From contig NZ_BMVW01000011.1 in NCBI RefSeq assembly GCF_014650915.1, positions 186,001 to 250,000 on the forward strand: a stretch of DNA of 64,000 bases, given 5' to 3'. A program made the translations under genes and the position numbers. The notes under the pieces were generated by a model. It was not told the DNA's origin. It made no database searches and saw only the letters and a list, made by a program, of their open reading frames with translations. Below, piece by piece: positions 1 through 9,037 of this stretch. The stretch comes from Streptomyces poonensis (lineage in GTDB: Bacteria > Actinomycetota > Actinomycetes > Streptomycetales > Streptomycetaceae). How positions within the stretch are numbered: the stretch's first letter is position 1; every line of letters begins with the position of its first letter.

Positions 1-2
1 GC

Positions 3-1637
3 GACGGAGCGGCCGCCTTCGAGGTCGTCGACCGGGTCATCGAGGGGGGCAACGACCCGCGGCGGTTCGTCGCCGATCTGCTGGAGCGGCTGCGGGACCT
101 GGTGATCCTGGCCGCCGTGCCCGACGCCGTGGAGAAGGGACTCATCGACGCGCCCGCCGACGTGATCGAGCGCATGCAGGCACAGGCGGGCGTCTTCGGC
201 GCCGCCGAGCTGAGCCGCGCCGCCGATCTCGTCAACGAAGGCCTGACGGAGATGCGAGGCGCCAATTCGCCCCGTCTCCAGCTCGAGCTGATCTGCGCAC
301 GCGTCCTGCTGCCCGCCGCGTACGGCGACGAGCGGTCCGTCATGGCCCGGCTGGACCGGCTGGAACGCGGGGTGAACTTCTCCGGCGGCGGAGCCGGACC
401 CGCCATGGGGTACGTGCCGGGGCCCGAGGCGCACGGGTACGCGGGAGCGGCGGCCGGCGGGCCGGGCCCGGCCGCGGTCCCGCCCGGTGGCGGGGCCGCG
501 GCGGCTCGCGCCGCGGTGCGGACCGCCGGAGGCGGTGCTGTCACAGGTGGGAGTCCGGGAGCGCCGGATGCTGCGGGTGCTGCGGGTGTTCCGGGTGCTC
601 CGGACGGTCCGGGCGGTCCTGCGGCGGTGCCGGGGCAGCCGGCCGCTCCGGCCACTTCCGCTCCGGCTGCTTCCGTTGCGCCTGCCGCCGCTGCTGCCGC
701 CCCGGAGGCGGCCTCCGCGCCCGCGCCCGCGCCCGCGGCTTCACCTGCTCCTGCTTCCGCGGCTCCCGCTCCGGGTGCGTGGCCGACGGCCGCCCCCGCG
801 GGGGGTGGCCGACGCCCGGGCGGGTGGCCGACCGCGGCGCCCGCGGGCTCGGCGCCCGCAGCGTCCCCGGGCCCGTCCGGCCCGTCCGGCCCCCAAACGG
901 CCGGATCGCGCGCGACGAGTGCCTCCGGGCTCGCCGCCGCCCCGCCCCCGTCTGCCTCCGGCCCGGCGGGCGGCGGGCTCGACCCCCGTGTGCTCTGGCC
1001 GAACGTCCTGGAGGCGGTGAAGAACCGCCGTCGGTTCACCTGGATCCTGCTCAGCCAGAACGCGCAGGTGGCCGGGTTCGACGGTACGACCCTCCAGATC
1101 GGCTTCGTCAACGCCGGAGCGCGGGACAACTTCGCGAGCAGCGGCAGCGAGGACGTTCTGCGGCAGGCGCTGGCCGAGCAGTTCAACGTGCACTGGAAGA
1201 TCGAGGCGATCGTCGACGCGTCGGGTGGCTCGGCCCCGCCGCAGGGCGGTTCGTCCGGCCCGGGGGGAGCCGCGGGCGCGGGAGGCTACGGCGGCTTCGG
1301 CGGTGGCGGTGGTGCCGGTGCTGCCGGCGGTGGCGGAGGGTACGGCGGGGCTCCGGCCGCGGCGTCCCGGTCCACCGCGTCCCAGCCGTCTGCTCCCGCG
1401 CAGCGTCCCGCCTCCCCGGCGGGCTCGGGAACGGCTCCGGGCCAGGGGCCGGCTCCCGCTGCCGCCGCTCCGGTGCCCACACCGCCCGTGGCGGCTCCGG
1501 AACCTCCGCCGGTCTCGCCCGAGGACGACATCCCCGAGGACGACGACCCCGACCTCGACGAGTCCGCCCTCTCCGGGCACGAACTGATCGTGCGCGAGCT
1601 GGGGGCGACGGTGGTGGAGGAGCTCACCAACGAGTAG
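3..1637 (+). CDS. dnaX: DNA polymerase III gamma/tau subunit, C-terminal part
   Basis: The gene runs in from the left edge, so the N-terminal AAA+ clamp-loader ATPase is missing. What remains begins in the helical collar (a segment reading DLVILAAVPDAVEKGLID). A very long Pro/Ala/Gly-rich linker of low complexity follows. It is interrupted by a folded segment (LWPNVLEAVKNRRRFTWILL through ALAEQFNVHWKIEAIVD) typical of actinobacterial DnaX domain III. The end is acidic (PEDDIPEDDDPDLDES). DnaX is the ATPase of the clamp loader that places the beta clamp on DNA and ties the replisome together. Opposite-strand reading frames here are shadows of the GC-rich linker. The family assignment is firm. 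Confidence 0.93.
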   Translation, partial: DGAAAFEVVDRVIEGGNDPRRFVADLLERLRDLVILAAVPDAVEKGLIDAPADVIERMQAQAGVFGAAELSRAADLVNEGLTEMRGANSPRLQLELICARVLLPAAYGDERSVMARLDRLERGVNFSGGGAGPAMGYVPGPEAHGYAGAAAGGPGPAAVPPGGGAAAARAAVRTAGGGAVTGGSPGAPDAAGAAGVPGAPDGPGGPAAVPGQPAAPATSAPAASVAPAAAAAAPEAASAPAPAPAASPAPASAAPAPGAWPTAAPAGGGRRPGGWPTAAPAGSAPAASPGPSGPSGPQTAGSRATSASGLAAAPPPSASGPAGGGLDPRVLWPNVLEAVKNRRRFTWILLSQNAQVAGFDGTTLQIGFVNAGARDNFASSGSEDVLRQALAEQFNVHWKIEAIVDASGGSAPPQGGSSGPGGAAGAGGYGGFGGGGGAGAAGGGGGYGGAPAAASRSTASQPSAPAQRPASPAGSGTAPGQGPAPAAAAPVPTPPVAAPEPPPVSPEDDIPEDDDPDLDESALSGHELIVRELGATVVEELTNE

Positions 1638-1734
1638 TTCCGACGGCGGTTCCGGCAGCCCTGTCGGAGGATCCGACGAATCCGTCCTCGTCTCCCTTTA
1701 GGCAGCCCCCACAAAGTCGTCGCTCCCCGCCCGT

Positions 1735-1747
1735 TAGGCTGGCCCCG
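1735..1747 (+). promoter_or_regulatory. -10 box of a probable leaderless purD promoter
   Basis: TAGGCT lies 6 bases before the GTG of purD, so transcription would begin on or next to the start codon. No Shine-Dalgarno sequence precedes the GTG. I do not see a good -35 hexamer at the usual distance. Confidence 0.45.
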
Positions 1748-3003
1748 TGAAGGTCCTCGTCATCGGTAGCGGCGCCCGCGAACACGCCCTGTGCCGTTCC
1801 CTGTCCCTCGACCCCGCCGTCACCGCCCTGCACTGTGCCCCCGGCAACGCGGGCATCGGGGAGGTCGCCGAGCTGCACCAGGTCGACGCCCTCGACGGCA
1901 AGGCCGTGGCCGCCCTGGCCACCGACCTCGGCGCCGAACTGGTCGTCGTGGGCCCGGAGGCCCCGCTCGTCGCCGGTGTCGCCGACGCCGTGCGTGAGGC
2001 CGGCATCCCCTGCTTCGGCCCCTCCGGGGAGGCCGCCCAGCTGGAGGGTTCCAAGGCCTTCGCCAAGGACGTGATGGCCGAGGCCGGTGTGCCGACCGCG
2101 CGGTCGTACGTCTGTACGACGCCCGCCGAGGTCGACGAGGCGCTCGACGCCTTCGGTGCCCCGTACGTCGTCAAGGACGACGGGCTCGCCGCCGGCAAGG
2201 GCGTCGTCGTCACCGGCGACCTCGACCAGGCGAAGGCGCACGCGAACGCCTGCGACCGCGTCGTCATCGAGGAGTTCCTCGACGGTCCCGAGGTCTCGCT
2301 CTTCGCGATCACCGACGGCGAGACCGTTCTCCCGCTCCAGCCCGCCCAGGACTTCAAGCGCGCCCTGGACGGCGACGAAGGCCCGAACACCGGCGGCATG
2401 GGCGCGTACTCCCCGCTTCCCTGGGCCGAGCCCAAGCTGGTCGACGAGGTGCTGCAGACCGTGCTGCAGCCGACCGTCGACGAGATGCGGCGCCGTGGCA
2501 CCCCGTTCTCCGGCCTGCTGTACGCCGGTCTGGCGATCACCAGCCGGGGAGTACGGGTCATCGAGTTCAACGCCCGGTTCGGCGACCCCGAGACGCAGGT
2601 CGTCCTCGCCCGGCTGAAGACCCCGCTGGCCGGGGTCCTGCTCGCCGCGGCCGACGGCACCCTCGCCGACCTGGAACCCCTCCGCTGGAGCGACGACGCG
2701 GCCGTCACCGTGGTCGTCGCCTCCCACAACTACCCCGGCACCCCGCGCACCGGCGACCCGATCACCGGCCTCGACGAGGTGGCCGCGGAGGACGCCCCGC
2801 ATGCCTACGTCCTGCACGCCGGCACCGAGCGCGACGGCGACGCGGTGGTGAGCGCGGGCGGCCGGGTCCTGTCCGTGACGGCGACCGGTACCGATCTGTC
2901 GGAGGCCCGCGAGCGGGCGTACACGGCGGTCGGACGCATCCGGCTGGACGGCTCCCAGCACCGCACCGACATCGCGGCCAAGGCGGCGTCCGGCAGCGTC
3001 TGA
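1747..3003 (+). CDS. purD: Phosphoribosylamine-glycine ligase (GAR synthetase)
   Basis: PurD joins glycine to 5-phosphoribosylamine using ATP, the second step of de novo purine synthesis, in the cytoplasm. The 418-residue protein starts with the family's N-terminal signature (MKVLVIGSGAREHAL). It carries the ATP-grasp motif VVKDDGLAAGKGVVV and the downstream signature EFNARFGDPETQ, and it has the normal length. The GTG start has no ribosome-binding site but sits just behind a -10-like box, which points to leaderless expression. purC follows about 3 kb further on the same strand with an unrelated membrane gene between them. Confidence 0.97.
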   Translation: MKVLVIGSGAREHALCRSLSLDPAVTALHCAPGNAGIGEVAELHQVDALDGKAVAALATDLGAELVVVGPEAPLVAGVADAVREAGIPCFGPSGEAAQLEGSKAFAKDVMAEAGVPTARSYVCTTPAEVDEALDAFGAPYVVKDDGLAAGKGVVVTGDLDQAKAHANACDRVVIEEFLDGPEVSLFAITDGETVLPLQPAQDFKRALDGDEGPNTGGMGAYSPLPWAEPKLVDEVLQTVLQPTVDEMRRRGTPFSGLLYAGLAITSRGVRVIEFNARFGDPETQVVLARLKTPLAGVLLAAADGTLADLEPLRWSDDAAVTVVVASHNYPGTPRTGDPITGLDEVAAEDAPHAYVLHAGTERDGDAVVSAGGRVLSVTATGTDLSEARERAYTAVGRIRLDGSQHRTDIAAKAASGSV

Positions 3004-3442
3004 TCCGGAAGCGGGCCGGCAGCGTCTGCCCCGGCAACGTGTGACGCGGAGCGACCCGGAAGCGGGCCGCTCCGAACGTCGGCAGCCGTCGACAGTCATC
3101 GGCAGTCATCGAGCTCGCTTTTCGGACACTCTTCGGTCGTGTCACGCATGGCTCCGCCCCTGTCGCGGCCCCGCGCCGGAACCGCACCGAAACCGGAAGA
3201 CGGCGCTGATCCACGCCCTTGACCTGGCGCTTCACCAGCTTCTCGCGGGCCCCGTATTCGTCATGGATCCGGGGCCCGATCCTTGCGCAATGTCATCCAC
3301 CTCTCCCCAAAGCCATTCCATCGAGTGACCGATGCCCTATCCGGCTGACGCAGGCCAGGGCCCCAACTACTGTGCGGCGCAAGCAGTCCGGCACTTGGCC
3401 CACCGGCATTGCGATGTCAGTGACGGGTGCCACAGTGGGGGA
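3004..3442 (+). other. Intergenic stretch after purD
   Basis: I see no convincing gene. It contains an imperfect direct repeat at about 3002-3017 and 3052-3067 (core CCGGAAGCGGGCC). The frames crossing it lack Streptomyces codon bias. Confidence 0.4.
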
Positions 3443-3565
3443 GTGAGCAACGCCATGCCACCCGGCGGCGCACACCGCGAGGCCGGGCCGTCGTCGCGGG
3501 GTGCGCCGCAGCGTACGCCGCGCGGAATGTCGTACGGCACAGTTGGGGGTGACGTCCGGTCGTGA
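3443..3565 (+). CDS. Possible 40-residue leader peptide upstream of the membrane protein gene
   Basis: A short frame begins at GTG 3443, or at ATG 3455 behind GGGGGAG. Its TGA overlaps the GTG start of the next gene as GTGA, an arrangement usual for translationally coupled genes in Streptomyces. The product would be a 36-40 residue Gly/Pro/Arg-rich peptide with no recognisable domain. The overlap is the only support. It may be a chance frame or a regulatory leader. Confidence 0.35.
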   Translation: MSNAMPPGGAHREAGPSSRGAPQRTPRGMSYGTVGGDVRS

Positions 3566-5556
3566 CCGGTATGGGTGTGGAGGTGGGCGCGCGGGCCGCG
3601 CGCTCCCGGGCCCTCGTCGTGCTGCGCATACGCAGCAGGGCACTGGCCGTCGCCCTGCTGCCCGCGGCCGTCGCCGTCGTGCTGCTCGTCGGCGGGGCGA
3701 CGGGCCACTTCCCCGGCGAGGGCTGGTCCGTCACGCGCTGGATCGTGACGGTGTTCGCGGCCGTCGTCCTCCTCTGCGCCACGGGCATCGCGCTGGTCGT
3801 GTCCCGCGCCCGCCCCGCGATGAGCCCCACGGTTCCCATCAGCGAGGAGTGCGCGCCCGACCTCTACCGTCTGGTACGGGACCTGGCCGACCGGCTCGAC
3901 GTCCCGGCGCCCTCCGCGATAGCCCTCACACCCGACTGCGACAGCTGGCTGGAGGACCGTACGCACCCGGCCCACGGTCCACCGCCGGCCACGGGGAACG
4001 GCAGCAGCGGCGACGGTCCGGAGGCCGAGGCGACGGGCCTTCCGCCGATCTCCACACCGGGCTCTCCGGCAGAGTCCTCCGGTGCGTCGGGCCCGCGTGA
4101 CGGTCTTCCGGACACGGGTGGTGGCCGCGACGGCGGCACGTCGCCCCCGCCCGGTCGTCGCGCCGCGCCCGCCGCGCCCGTGCTGGTGATCGGTTCGCCG
4201 TTCCTGTGGTGGATGCGCGTGGGCGAGCTGCGCGCCGTCCTGGCACCCGTCGTCGCGGGTACGGGACCGTCGGCGCACCCGGACATAGCGGCGGCCCGCC
4301 GTTTCATACGGGGCCTGGACGCGGCCGTGGCCGTGACGGGGAAGTCCGCCCGTGGCCCCGTGTCACGGATCCTGCTCACAGGGGTGGGCTGGGTGGCCCG
4401 GCTGCTCCTGCACAGCTGCCGGGAACACGCGGCCGAGATGGAGCGGGGTGTGGCGGCCGCCGCCGCCGAGCGCGCACAGGCTGTGGACTACGGCCTGCGG
4501 ATCGTCGCCCAGGAACAGGTCGGACTGGCGTACGCGGGCTGGGACCGGCTGCTCACCCGGGTGGCGCTGCCCGCCTGGCGGATGGGCCGCTGGCCCTCCC
4601 GCCTGGACGCGGGCGTCGTCGCCGCCCTGACCGAGCTGTCCCGGCGCGACCGCCTGGCGGAGGGGTACGCCTCGCGACTGGGCGAGCGCCCGGCCTGTGA
4701 CCTGCTGGAGGAGCCCGGCGTGGTCGACGAGGCCACGTCCCTGCTCGCCGCACGTCTCTTCCACGGCGGTCCTGCCGAGTCCGGACCCGACTGGGCTCCG
4801 GTGGACTGGCGCGACTACCCGGACGAGGTCGTCGACCGCAAGTGGCGGGTGGACGCGGCCAGGCTCCAGCGGGTCCTGGACGCGCTGGGCGTCAGGCACC
4901 CGGCGGACCCGGCAGCCCCCGATCCCGGGGGTGCGACCTTGGCACGGGTGATCGACCACCTGACGATGCGAGATCAGCCCACGGACCAGCACCCCCCGAC
5001 ACTCCGGGACCATGAGCCCGAGGCGACGGGCGACGGGCGCCCGGCCCCTGGCTCCGCCAGCGCCCCGGATTCCACCAGCGCCCCCGATTCCACCAGCACC
5101 CCCGACGCCCCCGACCCCACCGATCAGGACACCGGCCTGAGCGGCGAACGGGCTGCCGCGCTGGCGGCCGGGCTGAGCACGGAGGTGGCCCGCGAGGAGG
5201 CTTCGGCGCCGACGGGCGCGCCGGTACCGCCGGGCGGCGGGGAGGTCCAGGGCCCGGACCGGGGACTGTGGGACGAGGGCGCGTTGCCGCTCTTCCCTCT
5301 GCAACCTCCGCGCACCGGCCGTGAACTGCTCAGCGACCACGTCACCGCGATGGTCTGCTGCGCCGCCATGGACACGGCCGGCGCCGCTCCGGGCCTCGAC
5401 TGGCTGGACGGCCCGTCCCTTCTGATCGACGGCGAACGCACCGCCGACCTGGCCCCCCGTGTCCTCGCCCTGGTGGAGGACGGCGACCCAGCTCCTCTGC
5501 GCGACTGGTTCCGCCGCGTGGGCCTCCGCCCGGAGAAGCCGGTCCGCCTGGTGTGA
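3562..5556 (+). CDS. Membrane-anchored M48-like protein lacking the HExxH motif
   Basis: The 664-residue protein has two N-terminal membrane segments (about residues 29-50 and 60-83). A region follows with the layout of M48 zinc peptidases: DLYRLVRDLADRLDVPAPSA, then FLWWMRVGELRAVLAPVVAG. In true M48 enzymes the second stretch continues as HELGH, but here it reads PVVAG, so the zinc-binding HExxH is gone. Low-complexity Gly/Pro/Ser inserts sit at about 130-210 and 490-550. It probably does not cleave peptides and may be a scaffold or pseudo-enzyme; this is inference from alignment by eye. The GTG start overlaps the stop of a preceding short frame. Confidence 0.75.
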   Translation: MTGMGVEVGARAARSRALVVLRIRSRALAVALLPAAVAVVLLVGGATGHFPGEGWSVTRWIVTVFAAVVLLCATGIALVVSRARPAMSPTVPISEECAPDLYRLVRDLADRLDVPAPSAIALTPDCDSWLEDRTHPAHGPPPATGNGSSGDGPEAEATGLPPISTPGSPAESSGASGPRDGLPDTGGGRDGGTSPPPGRRAAPAAPVLVIGSPFLWWMRVGELRAVLAPVVAGTGPSAHPDIAAARRFIRGLDAAVAVTGKSARGPVSRILLTGVGWVARLLLHSCREHAAEMERGVAAAAAERAQAVDYGLRIVAQEQVGLAYAGWDRLLTRVALPAWRMGRWPSRLDAGVVAALTELSRRDRLAEGYASRLGERPACDLLEEPGVVDEATSLLAARLFHGGPAESGPDWAPVDWRDYPDEVVDRKWRVDAARLQRVLDALGVRHPADPAAPDPGGATLARVIDHLTMRDQPTDQHPPTLRDHEPEATGDGRPAPGSASAPDSTSAPDSTSTPDAPDPTDQDTGLSGERAAALAAGLSTEVAREEASAPTGAPVPPGGGEVQGPDRGLWDEGALPLFPLQPPRTGRELLSDHVTAMVCCAAMDTAGAAPGLDWLDGPSLLIDGERTADLAPRVLALVEDGDPAPLRDWFRRVGLRPEKPVRLV

Positions 5557-5582
5557 CCGACCCCGGAATCCCGGCCGGTGCC

Positions 5583-5690
5583 GACGCCTAAGCCGCCAGG
5601 ACCGCCTACGCCACCACGACCGCCTACGCCACCACGACCGCCTACGCCACCACGACCGCCTACGCCACCAGGACCGCCTACGCCGCCACG
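5583..5690 (+). repeat. 18-bp tandem repeat, about six copies
   Basis: Five near-identical copies of ACCGCCTACGCCACCACG run head to tail from 5601 to 5690, and a degenerate copy precedes them at 5583-5600. The last two copies have single-base changes. The array starts about 27 bases after the stop of the membrane gene and ends about 240 bases before purC. The unit is a multiple of three, but no gene is evident here. Confidence 0.9.
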
Positions 5691-5930
5691 GATGCCAACA
5701 CCGTGGACTGTTCGCATCCGAAAGCGTCCGATACGTTCTCCCGGTCCCCGCCGCCGGGCCGTTCGGCCCACGTCGGTCCCCGTGACCAGCAGGCTCCAGC
5801 CGCTCTTCCGGCTGCATCCGCAAACCCGGTCGAACGTCCCTCGGGCCGAGACCCGCCCCGGACCCCGGCCGCCCTTCGATCCCCGTATACGGGAGAATCG
5901 ACTCATTGGACAGAACCACGGGGAGGAACC

Positions 5931-6830
5931 GTGTCCGGATTCGTCGAAAAGCCCGAACCGATCGAGGTTCCGGGCCTGGTGCATCTGCACACCGGCAAGG
6001 TGCGCGAGCTGTACCAGAACGAGGCGGGCGACCTCGTGATGGTCGCCAGCGACCGTACGTCCGCGTACGACTGGGTGCTGCCGACCGAGATCCCCGACAA
6101 GGGCCGCATCCTCACGCAGCTCTCCTTGTGGTGGTTCGACCAGCTCGCCGATCTGGTCCCGAACCACGTGCTGAGCACCGAGCTGCCGCCGGGCGCCCCC
6201 GCCGACTGGGCGGGCCGCACCCTGCTCTGCAAGTCCCTGCGGATGGTGCCGGTGGAGTGCGTCGCTCGCGGCTATCTCACGGGTTCGGGGCTCGCCGAGT
6301 ACAACGAGTCCCGTACCGTGTGCGGCCTGGCCCTCCCCGAGGGGCTCGTCGACGGCTCGGAGCTCCCCGCGCCGATCTTCACCCCGGCCACCAAGGCCGA
6401 GGTCGGCGAGCACGACGAGAACGTCCCCTACGAGGAGGTCGCCCGCCGGGTCGGCGCCGAGACCGCCGCCCAGCTGCGGCAGGCCACGCTCGCCGTCTAC
6501 AGCCGGGCCCGTGACATCGCCCGTGACCGCGGCATCATCCTCGCGGACACGAAGTTCGAGTTCGGCTACGAGAACGACTCCCTGGTCCTCGCCGACGAGG
6601 TCCTCACCCCCGACTCCTCCCGCTTCTGGCCGGCCGACCAGTGGGAGCCGGGCCGCCCCCAGTCCTCCTTCGACAAGCAGTTCGTCCGTGACTGGCTCAC
6701 CTCCGCCGAGTCCGGCTGGGACCGCACCGGCGAGCAGCCGCCGCCCCCGCTGCCCGAGGAGATCGTGGCGGCGACCCGCGCCAAGTACGTCGAGGCGTAC
6801 GAGCGTCTGACGGGCACGCCCTGGTCGTGA
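5931..6830 (+). CDS. purC: Phosphoribosylaminoimidazole-succinocarboxamide (SAICAR) synthase
   Basis: PurC couples CAIR and aspartate with ATP to give SAICAR in purine synthesis. The frame can be extended upstream, but the family start is the GTG at 5931 (VSGFVEKPEPIEVPG), which follows GGGGAGG with 4 bases of spacing. That gives 299 residues, a normal size. Signatures seen are TGKVRELY, the motif VASDRTSAYDW, VECVARGYLTGSG and the C-terminal DKQFVRDWL. A 375-residue version would add an unsupported N-terminus that reads through the 5' untranslated region. Confidence 0.96.
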   Translation: MSGFVEKPEPIEVPGLVHLHTGKVRELYQNEAGDLVMVASDRTSAYDWVLPTEIPDKGRILTQLSLWWFDQLADLVPNHVLSTELPPGAPADWAGRTLLCKSLRMVPVECVARGYLTGSGLAEYNESRTVCGLALPEGLVDGSELPAPIFTPATKAEVGEHDENVPYEEVARRVGAETAAQLRQATLAVYSRARDIARDRGIILADTKFEFGYENDSLVLADEVLTPDSSRFWPADQWEPGRPQSSFDKQFVRDWLTSAESGWDRTGEQPPPPLPEEIVAATRAKYVEAYERLTGTPWS

Positions 6831-6950
6831 CGGCACCGCGCGGCACCGGGCGCCATCCGCTGCTCGGTGCCGCGAGGGTCACGCGGTAGGTCACGACGCA
6901 GGTCATGGCCTGCCCGAGGCTCGGTGACCGCACACCGTACGCACACGACG

Positions 6951-6979
6951 AAGGCCCCGGTCCTGAGGACCGGGGCCTT
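6951..6979 (-). terminator. Hairpin terminator behind tRNA-Gly
   Basis: A GC-rich perfect dyad (arms AAGGCCCCGGTCCT and AGGACCGGGGCCTT) lies just downstream of the minus-strand tRNA. A near-identical hairpin follows the second tRNA-Gly copy at 11004-11042. Confidence 0.75.
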
Positions 6980-6985
6980 CGCCAC

Positions 6986-7061
6986 TGGAGCGGACGACGA
7001 GGCTCGAACTCGCGACCTCAACCTTGGCAAGGTTGCGCTCTACCAACTGAGCTACGTCCGC
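6986..7061 (-). tRNA. tRNA-Gly (GCC), copy 1
   Basis: A 76-nt cloverleaf including an encoded CCA. It has acceptor GCGGACG/CGTCCGC, D-arm GCTCAGTTGGTAGAGC, anticodon loop TTGCCAA (anticodon GCC) and a canonical T-arm with GTTCGAG. The tRNA sequence is identical to the copy at 11044-11119. Confidence 0.95.
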
Positions 7062-7084
7062 GTTGCGCCGTGGCGCGAGTGCAA

Positions 7085-7714
7085 CTATACCCAACCTCGC
7101 TCCCGCGCGAGGCGCACTGCCGCATGACGGTTCTCCGCCCCCAGTTTGGAGACGGCCGACGACAGGTAGTTCCGCACGGTGCCCTGGGACAGCGCGGCCC
7201 GCTCGGCGATCTCCGCGACGGGCGCCCCGTCGGCCGCGTATTCCAGGATCTCGGTCTCCCGCTCGGTCAGCGGCGAGTCCCCGGCGGAGATCGCGTCGGC
7301 CGCCAACTCCGGGTCCACATAGCGGTTCCCGGCGTGCACCGTACGGATGATCTCCGCGAGCCGCTGTGCGCTGACGGTCTTGGGGACGAAGCCGCGCACG
7401 CCCGCCTCGAGCGCTCGCTTCAGATGTCCCGGTCTTCCATGGCTCGTCACGATCAGCACCCGGCAGCCGGGCAGTTCGGTCCGCAGGGATGTGGCCACCT
7501 TCACACCGTCCGCGCCCGGCATCTGCAGATCCAGCACCGCCACGTCGGGCCGGTGCGCCCGCGCCATCGCCAGCGCCTCCGGACCGGTCGCGGCCTCCGC
7601 CACCACGACCAGGTCGTCCTCGAGCGCGAGCAGCGCGGCGAGGGCGCCCCGGATCAGATGCTCGTCATCGGCGAGCAGCAGCCGCACGGGCGGCACGGAG
7701 TCAGCCGACGTCAT
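7085..7714 (-). CDS. NarL/LuxR-family response regulator
   Basis: The 209-residue protein has an N-terminal receiver domain with acidic pocket D16-D17, phospho-acceptor D62 (VLDLQMPG) and the conserved lysine in FVPKTVS. The C-terminal LuxR-type helix-turn-helix reads LTERETEILEYAADGAPVAE. The start codon overlaps the stop of the histidine kinase gene as ATGA, so the two form a translationally coupled pair. It is the last gene of a four-gene operon (ABC ATPase, ABC permease, kinase, regulator). It resembles DesR-like regulators that control linked drug or lipid exporters. The dyad at 10898-10917 ahead of the operon is a candidate target. Confidence 0.93.
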   Translation of the reverse strand: MTSADSVPPVRLLLADDEHLIRGALAALLALEDDLVVVAEAATGPEALAMARAHRPDVAVLDLQMPGADGVKVATSLRTELPGCRVLIVTSHGRPGHLKRALEAGVRGFVPKTVSAQRLAEIIRTVHAGNRYVDPELAADAISAGDSPLTERETEILEYAADGAPVAEIAERAALSQGTVRNYLSSAVSKLGAENRHAAVRLARERGWV

Positions 7715-9024
7715 GAAGGGACCTCACTCGTAGCGATCTTGTTCATCAGCGGCCGGGCGCCGTCCACGGCCGCGCGGCGCGGCGAGCCCTCGTCCGTGGC
7801 CGCCCGGTGTCCGTGCGGGTGGGACTCGGGCAGCGGTACCTCGGCCGTCACCCGGAACAGGCCCTCGGCACAGGGCGCGGCGTGCAGTGTGCCGTCCACC
7901 TGGGAGAGCCGTTCTCGCAGGCCGGCCAGGCCGTGGCCGCGGCCCATGGGGGCGGCCTCGGGCGCCCCGTCGTTCTGGACGGTGAGCACGACCCGGTCGG
8001 CGTCCTGGCGCAGCTCCACGGAACAGTGCACCGCGTTGCCGTGCCGCAGCACGTTCGTCGTCGCCTCCCGGACCACCCAGCCGAGTGCCGACTGGATCTC
8101 CTGCGGCAGCCCGCTCGCCGAGCCCGTGACCGCGCACTGGATGCCGGCCGCCGTCAGCACCCCGCGCGCGCCGGCGAGCTCGGCGGTCAGGTCGGCCGCG
8201 CGGTACCCGCGGACCACCGCGCGTACCTCGCTCTGCGTCTCCTGGGCGATCCGCTGCACCTCGACCATCTGGTCCAGTGCCTCGGGCCGCTCCCGGCGGG
8301 CCAGTTGCACGGCCAGCTCGCTCTTCAGGGCGATCACCGCGAGGTTGCGCCCCATCACGTCGTGCAGGTCCCGCCCGAAGCGCAGCCGTTCCTCGGCGAC
8401 GGCCAGCCGGGCCAGGGTGTCGCGCGCCTCGTCCAGCTCGTACACCGCGTTGAGCAGCCACACCGAGAACACCGAGGTGAAGGAGAGGAAACCGGCGGTC
8501 ACGAGCACCGCGACGGCGGTGGCCAGCGCGGCGGGGCCGGGGAAGCCGAGCGGCAGCGACCCCAGCCCGGCACCGACCGCGAAGCCCACGACCGACGCGA
8601 GGACCTGCTTCCGCTTGCGCACACCGAGCGCGACGGTGCCCGCACCGAAGCCGAGTACGCCGACGAACACCGTGCCCGCCGCGGTCCCGGCGTCCACACC
8701 GTCAGGGCCGTACGTCTTCAGGGCCAGTGCGGCGATCCCGAGCACCCCGGTCGCGACACCGAGCGCGACGAGGAGCCGCATCGGCTGCTCCCGTCGGCCG
8801 CGCGTCCAGTCGAGCGCCCGGGACGCGGTCACCGAGCACAGCAGACCGTGCGCGGTGACCAGCACGATCACCCAGCGCGCGTACGCCGCCGGCAGGGAGC
8901 CCGCGGGGGCCATCCCGATCATGGTGATCTCGATCAGCGAGAAGAAGTGGAACGACCAGCGGGTGTACGTCTCGACCTTCGCCGGAGTGTTCTTCTCCCG
9001 CCACCGTGTTCTCGGCCCCCGCAT
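7711..9024 (-). CDS. DesK-like sensor histidine kinase
   Basis: The 437-residue protein has five to six predicted membrane helices in the first ~190 residues. A HisKA_3 dimerisation domain follows (RLRFGRDLHDVMGRNLAVI, phospho-accepting histidine near residue 221). The HATPase domain has the N-box VVREATTNVLRHG and the G-box GRGHGLAGLRERL. It would sense a membrane or extracellular cue and phosphorylate the overlapping response regulator. It lies 13 bases after the ABC permease gene. No large extracellular sensor domain is present, which fits intramembrane sensing or control by the neighbouring transporter. Confidence 0.93.
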   Translation of the reverse strand: MRGPRTRWREKNTPAKVETYTRWSFHFFSLIEITMIGMAPAGSLPAAYARWVIVLVTAHGLLCSVTASRALDWTRGRREQPMRLLVALGVATGVLGIAALALKTYGPDGVDAGTAAGTVFVGVLGFGAGTVALGVRKRKQVLASVVGFAVGAGLGSLPLGFPGPAALATAVAVLVTAGFLSFTSVFSVWLLNAVYELDEARDTLARLAVAEERLRFGRDLHDVMGRNLAVIALKSELAVQLARRERPEALDQMVEVQRIAQETQSEVRAVVRGYRAADLTAELAGARGVLTAAGIQCAVTGSASGLPQEIQSALGWVVREATTNVLRHGNAVHCSVELRQDADRVVLTVQNDGAPEAAPMGRGHGLAGLRERLSQVDGTLHAAPCAEGLFRVTAEVPLPESHPHGHRAATDEGSPRRAAVDGARPLMNKIATSEVPS

Positions 9025-9037
9025 GTGCCTGCTCCCC

